Source of the DNA: CAYSRM01 sp964475205
GTDB lineage: Bacteria; Verrucomicrobiota; Kiritimatiellia; UBA8416; CAYSRM01
Direction of reading: 5' to 3'
DNA: 25,156 nt
Assembly: GCA_964475205.1 (NCBI GenBank)
Contig: CAYYVQ010000042.1
Span: 1-25,156 of the forward strand
The notes beneath the pieces are model-generated. The model was not told where the DNA came from. It was given only the letters and a program-made list of their open reading frames with translations, and ran no database searches. Made by a program: the position numbers and the translations under genes. Below, piece after piece: positions 1 to 7,900 of this stretch (its first letter is position 1; each line of letters opens with the position of its first letter).

Positions 1-39
1 TGATCAGTCGATGGTTATTGCCTTTGACGGGAATGTTGG

Positions 40-55
40 TGAATAATCCAGGCTA
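40..55 (+). repeat. Dispersed 16-nt motif, copy 1
   Basis: The sequence reads TGAATAATCCAGGCTA, the forward orientation of the dispersed motif described in the findings. It lies 18 nt beyond the stop codon of the minus-strand murG gene. Bases 1-39 upstream of it carry no recognisable gene; if the motif is an element end, they would be inside the element. Confidence 0.75.
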
Positions 56-73
56 AACAGATTATAGTTTTTC

Positions 74-1144
74 TTATCTGCGGGCAACATTTTCAAGCAC
101 GTCGGCAATATGCCCGGCTGATCCGTCTTCTGCAGCGGCGCTCAGGGCCGATTTCATGCGATCCCGAAGGCTTTTGTTGCCGACAAGTTCCCTGATGACG
201 CCCGCCAATTCACCGCAACCGGCTTCACCCTGGTCCAGTATCCTTACACCGCCTACCTGCTCCAGATTTTCGGCATTCAACCTCTGGTGTGCGCTGGAAG
301 CATAAGGATACGGCACCATTATCGACGGCACGCCAAAACGGCAGATTTCAGCACAGAATGCCGCGCCTGCTCGTCCTATTGCAATATCCGCACAAGCATA
401 GATTTTGTACATGTCCTGTACAAAATCTACAACATCGGCATGTATGCCCGCATCAACATATTTCCGTCTGATTGCGGAAACATTTCCTTTTCCGGCTATA
501 TGAATAACATAAATCGCTGCTTCTGAGGCCAGCGAACACAGGGCATCAACTCCTACACTATTCAGAAATTCGGCGCCCTGGCTGCCGCCGGTTACCAGCA
601 AAGTAACCTCATTTTCCTCCGGGGCGCAAACAAAAGAATCTGCCGAACGCGATTCAGGCAGCGGAAACCCTGTAACCTCAGTTCGTCTCGCATCAAGAAG
701 TCCAGCAGCCGAGGCATAAGCAACGGCCACACAGTCTGCGTATGGAGCAAGAAACCCTACCACCTTCCCTGGCACGGCGTTACCTTCGTGAAGGACCAGG
801 GGGATTTTTCTGAACTTAGCTGCCACCGCAGGCGCCGCGGATGCATAACCGCCCATTGCCAGAAACACATCAGGACGATTTTTTCTCAGTAATGAAATGC
901 TCTTGCCACATGAAGAAAGGAGATCTGCAATCGACACAATACCGGACGGTCTCAATGGATTCTGAAATCCAGAAGCAGCGACCGTCAGGACCGGCCCATT
1001 CCAGTCCTGGAGCAATATTTGTTCTGTATCCCTTCCGGTAAGCCACAACCTGGCCCGGTGCCCCCTTCTCTGAAGTTCTTCGGCAACTGCTAGGCCCGGC
1101 AATATGTGCCCTCCGGTTCCACCGCAGGAAATATCAACTTTCAT
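74..1144 (-). CDS. murG: UDP-GlcNAc:lipid I N-acetylglucosaminyltransferase MurG
   Basis: MurG transfers GlcNAc from UDP-GlcNAc to undecaprenyl-PP-MurNAc-pentapeptide (lipid I) to make lipid II, on the cytoplasmic face of the inner membrane, in peptidoglycan synthesis. The 356-residue product has the normal family length and a GT-B glycosyltransferase layout. The N-terminal glycine loop GGTGGH is at residues 8-13, followed by a GGYAS segment and HEGNAVPG. The C-terminal domain has VTGGSQGA and the UDP-GlcNAc site GRAGAAFCAE followed by PYPYASSAHQRLNA. I chose ATG at 1144 because the glycine loop then sits at the family's usual distance from the N terminus; the longer frame to 1189 adds 15 unconserved residues. 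The other dcw division and cell-wall genes are not next to it, so murG is displaced from the usual cluster here. A divergent spacer of about 300 nt separates it from the kinase gene. Confidence 0.95.
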   Translation of the reverse strand: MKVDISCGGTGGHILPGLAVAEELQRRGHRARLWLTGRDTEQILLQDWNGPVLTVAASGFQNPLRPSGIVSIADLLSSCGKSISLLRKNRPDVFLAMGGYASAAPAVAAKFRKIPLVLHEGNAVPGKVVGFLAPYADCVAVAYASAAGLLDARRTEVTGFPLPESRSADSFVCAPEENEVTLLVTGGSQGAEFLNSVGVDALCSLASEAAIYVIHIAGKGNVSAIRRKYVDAGIHADVVDFVQDMYKIYACADIAIGRAGAAFCAEICRFGVPSIMVPYPYASSAHQRLNAENLEQVGGVRILDQGEAGCGELAGVIRELVGNKSLRDRMKSALSAAAEDGSAGHIADVLENVARR

Positions 1145-1447
1145 AACAAACTCAAAGCTTGCCCCATATCGTAAAAAAGTCAAACCCAAGCTGTAAGTTG
1201 CGCGAAGGCAACACTATGTATTTACAGCGTCGAGCAAAGTTTTCAGTATGTTTGGCATGGTTTACACAAAAGAGGGAGCGCTTGGCTTTTTCAGTTGTTT
1301 TTTTTCGACACAAATCAATAGCTTCGGGCAACGCCGCAAATACATATCGCCTCACTTCCCAATTACTTGCAACTTGCCCGGGGCTTTTCATAAAGAGATC
1401 AGGCAAAACGTTTGTATCACGCCGGGTTTTGTGTAAAATTTACGATC
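1145..1447. other. Divergent intergenic spacer
   Basis: This 303-nt spacer between the divergently transcribed murG and kinase genes has no supported gene. It must hold the promoters of both. It includes a degenerate copy of the dispersed motif at 1391-1406 (TAAAGAGATCAGGCAA, 13 of 16 matches to TGAATAGATCAGGCTA). A run of eight T begins near 1302. Confidence 0.6.
1412..1439 (+). promoter_or_regulatory. Possible sigma70-type promoter of the kinase gene
   Basis: TTGTAT at 1412-1417 and TAAAAT at 1434-1439 are separated by 16 nt. The -10-like box ends only 8 nt before the chosen ATG at 1448, so a transcript from here would be leaderless or nearly so. This fits the lack of a Shine-Dalgarno sequence before that ATG. 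It is a pattern match only. Confidence 0.3.
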
Positions 1448-3169
1448 ATGGAAATAAAGGGTTTTGAAATCAAAGAATGTATTTTCGAAGGAAATAACTC
1501 CACTATCTGGAAAGCCAACCAGATCAGCCTGGGACGTCCTGTAGCCATCAAAGTCCTTAAACCCGAGATGGCGGCAAACCCGGAGCAAAAAGCTGAGTTC
1601 CTCAGGGAAGCCAGGATCACCGCCAAAATCAAGCATCCCAATCTTATCCAGGTTTACGACATCGGAGATGAAGGAAACCTGTGTTACTACACAATGGAAT
1701 ATTGCGGCGGCCCTACAGTTGAACAGCTCCTTGAAAAAGAAAAGAAACTTTCAAACAAAAAAGCCCTGGATATCGCCCTGCAGGTTGCGCATGGACTTAG
1801 GCGACTATGGCAGGAAGAACACATGGTTCATCGCAATTTGAAGCCGGACAACATTCTCACCACAAAGGATAATACCGCCAAGATATGCGATTTCGGCCTT
1901 GTCAAGATATGTTCCGACGGGGCAGAAGAAAAAGACAGCGAGTCCCTCGCTGGAACACCCAACTACATGTCTCCGGAACTGGCCGCCGGAAAAGATATCG
2001 ATTGCCGCTCCGACATGTACAGCCTTGGAGCCCTGATCTATCATATGCTGACCGGACAGGCGCCCTTTGGCGACCGGACCGAGGCTGACGATGTTCTGGA
2101 TGGCCAACGCCAGGACCAGATTGTAAATCCTAAAGAACTGGCGCCCGGCACAAGCATCAGCGCTGTAAATCTTCTTTCAAGACTTATGATGAAATCGCCG
2201 AACTACAGGCACAAGAGCTGGGATGATGCGGTTGCTGCCATCGACAAAGCAAAAAAAGGCCGTCTTTTCCTTATGCATAAATCGGAGGCATTAAGCACTA
2301 TCGGAGATCTGCATTCATCCGAAACGCCCGGCAGGACAATGAAACATCCTGTTCAACGTAGCGAGGTTTTTACATTTCCGCTATGGCTGCATGCGGCTTT
2401 ATGGCTTGCCCTGATATTATGGTGGACTGGAACTGGAATAGTGCTTATGCGCGAATCGGCTCCCGTGTCTCCTGAAGAAGAAGGCTCTGCATTCGCTGAT
2501 ATTTCCCTGGATGATGCAAAGGGAAACGAAAAGGAACTGTCTGTCCCGACAAATTCTGTTTCTGAAAACAGCAATCCCGGCAACGGCGGTGAAGGACCCG
2601 CCGACCAGCCTGGCGGGCAGCACGCGGAAACGCCGCCGGCAGAAACTACGGCTTTCTCACAACCGGCAGAAAGTACTGAGACAATAATCACCCTGGAATT
2701 AATGAAAAAAGTGACAGAAGGAAAACTTGCTGATGCATTTGCGAGTCTCAACGGAAAGTCCCCCGCTCAAGACAGCAAAGAGGCAAACCAGTTGAAAACC
2801 ATGCAACAGGTTATCAAAAAGCTGTCTTCCGTAGACTCTGAAGTCGCGCAGGCTTTCGCCCGCAAAGTCGGCCTTGATGTGACTATTCATCATGCGGGCA
2901 AAGAGATCCCGGTAACTATCAAATCTGTCATAAACAACACGATAAACGCAAGGCCCGTCGGCAACGGCCCGAAAGAAGTGACTTTCCCTGTTTCCAGGCT
3001 GCAGCCTTCGGAAAAAGCCCGCTGGCTTGGAAGAGCAAGATCGAATGCCGACCATGCCGTGCGCTTTTTTCTGTATGCAAGGGATGGCGATAAGGAAAAG
3101 GCCGAAAGACATGCTTCAGCAAGCGGATCCCTTTCCGATCCTCTTGGCGACTTTCTGGCGTCACAATAA
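1448..3169 (+). CDS. Membrane-anchored Ser/Thr protein kinase-like protein, possible pseudokinase
   Basis: The 573-residue product has an N-terminal cytoplasmic Hanks-type kinase fold (about residues 5-270), one membrane span (about 311-334) and an external part of about 240 residues. The external part starts with a low-complexity Pro/Gly/Glu-rich linker and ends in a helical region I do not recognise. Conserved kinase elements are VAIK with Lys35, the helix-C Glu54 in FLREAR, Asn135, DFG at 148-150, the SPE motif at 175-177 and SDMYSLG. Two key elements are altered. The glycine loop is degenerate (EGNNSTIW). The catalytic HRD motif reads HRN at 128-130, an AAT codon at 1835-1837. The protein is therefore either a pseudokinase or an atypical kinase. 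It may sense envelope state, but no substrate is evident. ATG 1448 is chosen over an upstream in-frame TTG at 1412 because the kinase domain starts just after it. ligA follows 68 nt downstream on the same strand. Confidence 0.85.
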   Translation: MEIKGFEIKECIFEGNNSTIWKANQISLGRPVAIKVLKPEMAANPEQKAEFLREARITAKIKHPNLIQVYDIGDEGNLCYYTMEYCGGPTVEQLLEKEKKLSNKKALDIALQVAHGLRRLWQEEHMVHRNLKPDNILTTKDNTAKICDFGLVKICSDGAEEKDSESLAGTPNYMSPELAAGKDIDCRSDMYSLGALIYHMLTGQAPFGDRTEADDVLDGQRQDQIVNPKELAPGTSISAVNLLSRLMMKSPNYRHKSWDDAVAAIDKAKKGRLFLMHKSEALSTIGDLHSSETPGRTMKHPVQRSEVFTFPLWLHAALWLALILWWTGTGIVLMRESAPVSPEEEGSAFADISLDDAKGNEKELSVPTNSVSENSNPGNGGEGPADQPGGQHAETPPAETTAFSQPAESTETIITLELMKKVTEGKLADAFASLNGKSPAQDSKEANQLKTMQQVIKKLSSVDSEVAQAFARKVGLDVTIHHAGKEIPVTIKSVINNTINARPVGNGPKEVTFPVSRLQPSEKARWLGRARSNADHAVRFFLYARDGDKEKAERHASASGSLSDPLGDFLASQ

Positions 3170-3237
3170 CAAGGCGCACAGATCTTCAACTCCAGGGGCG
3201 TTATGCGCGATAAAAAAAGCGGAACAGGTATGTTGAC

Positions 3238-5241
3238 ATGAAAAATATTCACGAGAGGCTTCGGCAGCTCAGGGAAGAGATAAACCGGCATGATTATCTG
3301 TATTATGTTCTTGCCTCTCCAGAGATAACAGATCGAGATTACGATTCTCTTTACTCGGAGCTGCGGGAGATTGAACTGGCCGACCCGGCCCTGATTACGC
3401 CCGATTCACCCACCCAGCGAGTAGGCGGCCAGCCGCTGGAAGCGTTTGAAGAAATCGAACACACGCTACCTATGATGAGCCTCGAGAATACCTATTCCAA
3501 AGATGAGGTACTCTCTTTTGATACGCGAACACGCAAGCTGTTGCATGGAGAAGAACTGACTTACATTGTGGAACCAAAAATAGATGGTGTTGCTGTGTCC
3601 CTCCGTTACGAACACGGAAAGCTGCTAACCGGGGCGACACGGGGTAACGGCAGAGTTGGGGACAACGTAACTGCAAATATCCGGACCATTCGAACCATTC
3701 CGCTCCAGATTACGGGACCCGATTCTGAATGTCCTGTATTTGAAGTCCGGGGCGAGATATTTATGCCCAAAAGCAGTTTTGTCCAACTAAACCGCAAAAG
3801 AGAAGCCGCCGGACTGGCGGCTTTCGCAAACCCGCGCAATGCCGCAGCCGGATCTTTGAAACTGCTTGATCCAGCCATGGTGGCAGCCAGGCCGCTTGAC
3901 GCGATTATGTATGGAACCGGCATGGTAGCAGGACGGTCATTCCCAACCCATTGCAGCTTTCTCGAGAGTCTTAAGGCAGACGGGATCAAGACCGTTCCCA
4001 TCTACTGGAAATGCGAAAATATACAAGCTGTTCTCACCAGGCTTGATCAACTGCAGGCTCGACGGCATGATTTCGAATTCGAGATAGACGGAGCAGTAAT
4101 AAAAGTGAACGAAAACAACCTGAACCGGAAACTCGGGGCAACCGCAAGAAACCCGAGATCGGCGATAGCCTATAAATATGATCCGGAACAAGCCAGGACC
4201 ACAGTTACAGGCATCAGGGTGCAGGTGGGAAGAACAGGCGTGCTTACCCCGGTTGCAGATCTGGACCCTGTAAAGATATCCGGATCGGTAGTGTCAAGAG
4301 CAACTCTTCATAACGAAGATGAAATTGCAAGAAAAGACATAAGAGTTGGCGACTCTGTTGTGGTGGAAAAGGCCGGAGAGATAATTCCGTCCGTAGTTAA
4401 GGTTCTTTTCGAAGAACGGACCGGCTCCGAATCAGTTTTCCGCATGCCTCCGAGATGTCCGACATGCGCCGGACCGGTCACTCGCAGGGAAGGAGAAGTA
4501 GCCGTTCGTTGCGAGAATCTGCAGTGCCCCGCACAACTCAAACGGCGCGTCAATCATTTCGCTTCAAGCGAGGCAATGGACATAGAAGGACTCGGAACCT
4601 CCCTTGTCGAACAGCTTGTAGATACTCAACTTATCTCAGATCCAGCCGACATCTACACCCTGCAACTGGAAAGTCTGCTTAAACTTGAAAGAATGGGACA
4701 CAGATCGGCTGAAAAACTGCTCGGGAATATTGTCCTGTCAAAACAACGCGAATATCACAGGGTCATTTTTGCCCTCGGGATACCTCATGTCGGATCTCAA
4801 AATGCGAGACTGCTTGCAGAATCATTTCCGTCCATGGACGAACTCATGAATGCAACGCCCCAACGGCTGGAACAGGTCCCAACCATCGGTCCAACCGTCG
4901 CAGAAAGTATAAAAAGGTTTTTTGCCCATCCCGATAACATCCCGGTGATCGATAAGCTCCGCATGGCAGGAATCCAGATGCAATCCGCCGACACTCCAGC
5001 CGCCTCGCTCAAGCTCGAAGGGCTCAGGTTCGTCCTCACCGGAACTCTTCCCACCCTGGGCCGAAAGAAAGCCTCAGAGCGGATAAGGAGAGAGGGCGGA
5101 TCAGTGTCGTCCTCCGTGTCGGAAAAGACCGACTACCTGCTGGCCGGAGATAAGCCGGGTTCAAAAATGGCGAAAGCGCAGAAACTGGGCGTCCGGATAC
5201 TTGACGAGGCAGAATTTATCCGGTTGCTAGACCCGAAATAA
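3238..5241 (+). CDS. ligA: NAD-dependent DNA ligase LigA
   Basis: LigA seals nicks in duplex DNA during replication and repair, using NAD+ to adenylate an active-site lysine. The 667-residue protein has all family domains in order. Domain Ia (NMN-binding) is near residues 1-60 with HDYLYYV. The nucleotidyltransferase domain has the adenylation motif KIDG at 114-117 (Lys114) and RGEIFMPK. An OB fold follows. The zinc finger has Cys at 407, 410, 425 and 430. Helix-hairpin-helix repeats cover about 440-570, and a C-terminal BRCT domain starts near 590 (LEGLRFVLTG). The length is normal and no key residue is missing. ATG 3238 gives the standard N terminus, with a purine-rich GGAACAGG upstream. 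The last 26 nt overlap the convergent DUF4380 gene on the other strand, so transcription of the two genes must run into each other. Confidence 0.98.
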   Translation: MKNIHERLRQLREEINRHDYLYYVLASPEITDRDYDSLYSELREIELADPALITPDSPTQRVGGQPLEAFEEIEHTLPMMSLENTYSKDEVLSFDTRTRKLLHGEELTYIVEPKIDGVAVSLRYEHGKLLTGATRGNGRVGDNVTANIRTIRTIPLQITGPDSECPVFEVRGEIFMPKSSFVQLNRKREAAGLAAFANPRNAAAGSLKLLDPAMVAARPLDAIMYGTGMVAGRSFPTHCSFLESLKADGIKTVPIYWKCENIQAVLTRLDQLQARRHDFEFEIDGAVIKVNENNLNRKLGATARNPRSAIAYKYDPEQARTTVTGIRVQVGRTGVLTPVADLDPVKISGSVVSRATLHNEDEIARKDIRVGDSVVVEKAGEIIPSVVKVLFEERTGSESVFRMPPRCPTCAGPVTRREGEVAVRCENLQCPAQLKRRVNHFASSEAMDIEGLGTSLVEQLVDTQLISDPADIYTLQLESLLKLERMGHRSAEKLLGNIVLSKQREYHRVIFALGIPHVGSQNARLLAESFPSMDELMNATPQRLEQVPTIGPTVAESIKRFFAHPDNIPVIDKLRMAGIQMQSADTPAASLKLEGLRFVLTGTLPTLGRKKASERIRREGGSVSSSVSEKTDYLLAGDKPGSKMAKAQKLGVRILDEAEFIRLLDPK

Positions 5242-6118
5242 CCGACGCAATTTCCTGCTCTGAGGCTTTCCAGTCAAGCTTTGCGGGCAATTCATGAAGC
5301 TCCCACCGCTCCCGATGACTTGCCGTCTGCCCGGGCTGAAGAAAAGTCAATGGTCCCAGGCTTTCAAGCTCAACAAAATCCCTGCAGGCAAACGCCTCAA
5401 AGTTTACTCCCCCGTCTGGATAGCAGGCTGTTTTCTGCCTGTGGAATCGCTTGATAAACAGATGCTTTTCAACACAGTAGCAGACGCAGCCATCATGGGA
5501 AAAGCCCATCTTGGTCGGTCCCATTGCGGCATCGTGATGTAAAAAAACAAATTTCGAACCAAAAACCCAACGGCCGTCCGAAAGGTCGGTATACGGCCAT
5601 ATGCTCCACTCCTGGTTGTGAGTCAGCCTTTCGGTATGGGAGATTTTTGAGGGCAGGGGAATGATTGCAGAGCCTCCTTCTCTCATCACTGTAATTGCCC
5701 AGGGCGCCAGATCAATGCCGGTCTCGCCCCCGTTGGTCAAGGAATGATCAATAAGCAGCCCACCCTTTCCATCGCACAGACTAACTTCCATGGTCTTGGC
5801 CACCCCGCTCAATCCGCCTTTCGACTGGCTGAGCTTTATGCCGCTATCTGTTTCCGAAACGTCAATTGAAATGTTGTCCGGCTCATATGTCAGCGGTTTT
5901 CGTTCAGGCGATATCCACAACCGGTGCCCGCCCCTGATTTTCCACTCAATCTCGCCTGAGCCGCCCTGCTCGCCGGCTACTTCTTTAAGTATGTTCGGGC
6001 CGCCGGGAAACGCATAACGCATAATTCGCGGACCTACATCGGTAGTTACGACAGCCTCGATTCTGCCGTCAGAAAGACGCAAACAGTTCGGCCACCCGTT
6101 AAATTCCATCTTTTCCAT
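5216..6118 (-). CDS. DUF4380 family protein (galactose-mutarotase-like fold expected)
   Basis: The 300-residue protein matches the DUF4380 pattern by eye: TTDVGPRIMR near residue 25, GGHRLWISPERKPLTYEPDN in the middle, then APWAITVMREGG and WPYTDLSDGRW. Members of this uncharacterised family are expected to fold as a beta-sandwich related to aldose epimerases, suggesting carbohydrate binding. No activity can be assigned, and there is no signal peptide or membrane span, so it is probably cytoplasmic. ATG 6118 is supported by AAGGTGA six bases upstream; a second ATG three codons in is less well spaced. It starts 12 nt after the tatC stop and is probably the last gene of the tol-pal-tat run. Its 3' end overlaps ligA by 26 nt. 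Confidence 0.85.
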   Translation of the reverse strand: MEKMEFNGWPNCLRLSDGRIEAVVTTDVGPRIMRYAFPGGPNILKEVAGEQGGSGEIEWKIRGGHRLWISPERKPLTYEPDNISIDVSETDSGIKLSQSKGGLSGVAKTMEVSLCDGKGGLLIDHSLTNGGETGIDLAPWAITVMREGGSAIIPLPSKISHTERLTHNQEWSIWPYTDLSDGRWVFGSKFVFLHHDAAMGPTKMGFSHDGCVCYCVEKHLFIKRFHRQKTACYPDGGVNFEAFACRDFVELESLGPLTFLQPGQTASHRERWELHELPAKLDWKASEQEIASVISGLATG

Positions 6119-6130
6119 ATCTTCACCTTT

Positions 6131-6910
6131 TTAACGATACCCGCCGGCGGCAACATCCTTGTCCCGCTTCTTCTCCCTGCGGGCAATGGTCCAGATGCAC
6201 AGTTCGTACAGCATGGCAAGCGGCAATGCAAGAAGAAGTTGGGTTATGGGATCGGGGGGTGTAAGAAACATAGCCGCAACCATAAGGGCAACCCAGACAT
6301 ACGGCCGTTTGCTTTTTAATTGCCGCGCGTCAACAATTCCCATCGCCGACATTGCCAGCACTACCACGGGCAGTTCAAATGCCAGCCCGAAAGCCAGCAG
6401 CAGACGAATTACGAAAGACACATAATCGCGCACATCAATAAAGTTACAATTCAATCCAAGCCAATCGTTAATGCCTATCATCGCTCTTAAGGCAAAAGGC
6501 AAAGTCGTAAAATAACATACGGCTACTCCAAGAAAAAAAAGAATGACCGCATAACTGCCCGATTGCGATACAGCTTGTTTCTCCCCCGCAGTCAATGCGG
6601 GAAAAATGAAACGGCCCGCAACAAGAACAATGAAAGGAGCGCTGAGCAGCAGACCGCCCCAGAGGGAAATCCTGATGGCAACGCTGAAGCCGCTTCCTAC
6701 ACTTAGCGGCACTAAAAATTCGCCATAGTCAATACCTATTACTCTCAACGGCATCATTGCCAGTTTCAAAGCAAACGGCGTAAATGGAATCATCAGGATA
6801 ACTCCACCTGCCAAGAGAAGACCGCTGCGGATGATCACTGTACGCAGGTCACTCAGGTGCTCGAGAAAAGGCTTTGCCTCGCCGTGCGCTGTGTTATCCA
6901 GCGAGCCCAT
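6131..6910 (-). CDS. tatC: Sec-independent protein translocase TatC
   Basis: TatC is the polytopic inner-membrane receptor that recognises twin-arginine signal peptides and recruits TatA for export of folded proteins. The 259-residue product has the N-terminal FLEHLSDLR signature near residues 15-23, six hydrophobic segments, and the conserved FGLAFELPVVV containing the transmembrane-region Glu. It ends in a short basic tail. The open frame extends upstream to 7084, but ATG 6910 is the likely start: it gives the normal N terminus and has GAAAGGAA upstream. This start overlaps the end of tatA by 17 nt, which indicates translational coupling. DUF4380 follows after 12 nt. Confidence 0.95.
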   Translation of the reverse strand: MGSLDNTAHGEAKPFLEHLSDLRTVIIRSGLLLAGGVILMIPFTPFALKLAMMPLRVIGIDYGEFLVPLSVGSGFSVAIRISLWGGLLLSAPFIVLVAGRFIFPALTAGEKQAVSQSGSYAVILFFLGVAVCYFTTLPFALRAMIGINDWLGLNCNFIDVRDYVSFVIRLLLAFGLAFELPVVVLAMSAMGIVDARQLKSKRPYVWVALMVAAMFLTPPDPITQLLLALPLAMLYELCIWTIARREKKRDKDVAAGGYR

Positions 6911-7226
6911 CTTCGGTTCCTTTCTCCGCAATCCTGCCAGGCTCTGCCCCGGCATTGTCCAAACCGGCGTTTTCTTGTTGCAGGTCAGGATTATCCTCCA
7001 AAGATTTTTCGTTATCCGGCAGTTCAATATCCGCGGTGATAATCTGATCGTGGAATTCGCGGGAAAATCTCTGGAGCTGGTCAATAGCCTTTCCCAGGGA
7101 CCTGGCTATCTCGGGCAGCCTTCGTGGACCGAAAACAACCAGAAGAACTGCAAAAATCAGGACAATTTCCCATGACCCGATCTGGCCTGCAAAAGCGACA
7201 AAAGAATACAAGGTGCCTGGGTCCAT
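6894..7226 (-). CDS. tatA: Twin-arginine translocase subunit TatA/TatB
   Basis: The protein forms the translocation pore or receptor partner of TatC. The 110-residue product has a short N-terminal region, one membrane helix at about residues 18-33 ending in the FGPRRLPE hinge, an amphipathic helix (IARSLGKAIDQLQRF) and an acidic, probably disordered tail. The FGPRRLPE-IARSLGKA sequence is the family signature. TatA and TatB cannot be told apart confidently. With only one copy beside tatC, a dual-function TatA-type protein is most likely unless another lies elsewhere. The stop overlaps the tatC start. The gap to the upstream pal gene is about 106 nt and contains a degenerate copy of the dispersed motif. 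Confidence 0.92.
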   Translation of the reverse strand: MDPGTLYSFVAFAGQIGSWEIVLIFAVLLVVFGPRRLPEIARSLGKAIDQLQRFSREFHDQIITADIELPDNEKSLEDNPDLQQENAGLDNAGAEPGRIAEKGTEDGLAG

Positions 7227-7319
7227 TCAAATTTGCCTTAAAGATGCCGGTATTTGCTCATTCAACGCTCACTTTTCAGCGGAAAATCCCCGCATCCGGC
7301 CGGCATCTGTTCTTTGCCA

Positions 7320-7335
7320 TCAATAATCCGGGCTA
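7320..7335 (-). repeat. Dispersed 16-nt motif, degenerate copy overlapping the pal stop codon
   Basis: Read on the minus strand the sequence is TAGCCCGGATTATTGA, two differences from the copy at 11656. Its first three bases (7335-7333) are the TAG stop of pal. It sits between pal and tatA. Confidence 0.5.
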
Positions 7336-7857
7336 CCGGTACAGGACAAACTCGACCCTTCTGTTTTTGCGCCATGCAGCCTCGTTGTGTCCGGGATCAA
7401 GAGGTTTTTCTTCTCCGTAACTGCGAGTCTGAATCCTGGAGCTGTTTATGCCAAGCCCCACCAGATAAGCCCTGACAGCCAAAGCCCGGTGTTCTCCCAG
7501 CGCCATATTGTATTCCCGGCTTCCTCTTTCATCGCAATGGCCTTCAACAATAAGACGCACGTCCCTGTTTTGCTCCATGTAGTCTGCGACTTCTTCAATC
7601 TTGGGAATTTCACTGCTCGGCAACTGGTAACTGTCATAAGCAAAATAAACCCTGTCGAAATCAACTTCATTCACCAGCGTTCCCATTTCAAATCTCTCGC
7701 CAAGGGCCACGTTGCCTTCCAGTTCCTCAGGATCCAATATCCCGGAGGGCGTTTCTCCGTCCTTTCCGCCTCCCCACGGAGTTCGACATCCCGAGCTCAA
7801 GATTACTGCGCACAAAAGTGAACAAACCAAGCCCATGCAACGTATTTTATCTGACAT
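7333..7857 (-). CDS. pal: Peptidoglycan-associated lipoprotein Pal
   Basis: Pal is an outer-membrane lipoprotein that binds peptidoglycan and TolB, linking the outer membrane to the cell wall and helping constriction at division. The 174-residue protein has a lipoprotein signal peptide with the lipidated Cys24 in ILSSGC (the -3 residue is Ser, slightly atypical). A short linker follows, then an OmpA-like peptidoglycan-binding domain: VYFAYDSYQL, VEGHCDERGSREYN, ALGEHRALAVRAYL and NRRVEFVL. ATG 7857 has CAGGAG nearby; the frame continues ten codons upstream without support. It lies 43 nt after tolB, completing tolQRAB-pal. Its TAG stop is part of a degenerate dispersed motif, but the protein ends at the normal family position. 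Confidence 0.96.
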   Translation of the reverse strand: MSDKIRCMGLVCSLLCAVILSSGCRTPWGGGKDGETPSGILDPEELEGNVALGERFEMGTLVNEVDFDRVYFAYDSYQLPSSEIPKIEEVADYMEQNRDVRLIVEGHCDERGSREYNMALGEHRALAVRAYLVGLGINSSRIQTRSYGEEKPLDPGHNEAAWRKNRRVEFVLYR

Positions 7858-7900
7858 TTTCTGCTCCTGAGTATTTCCGTTAATCAAATGGCGCCGTTTA

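Noticed and set aside
6131..7084. Longer TatC with 58 extra N-terminal residues
   Set aside because: The extra part covers most of tatA in another frame and is unconserved; ATG 6910 has a ribosome binding site and gives the normal N terminus.
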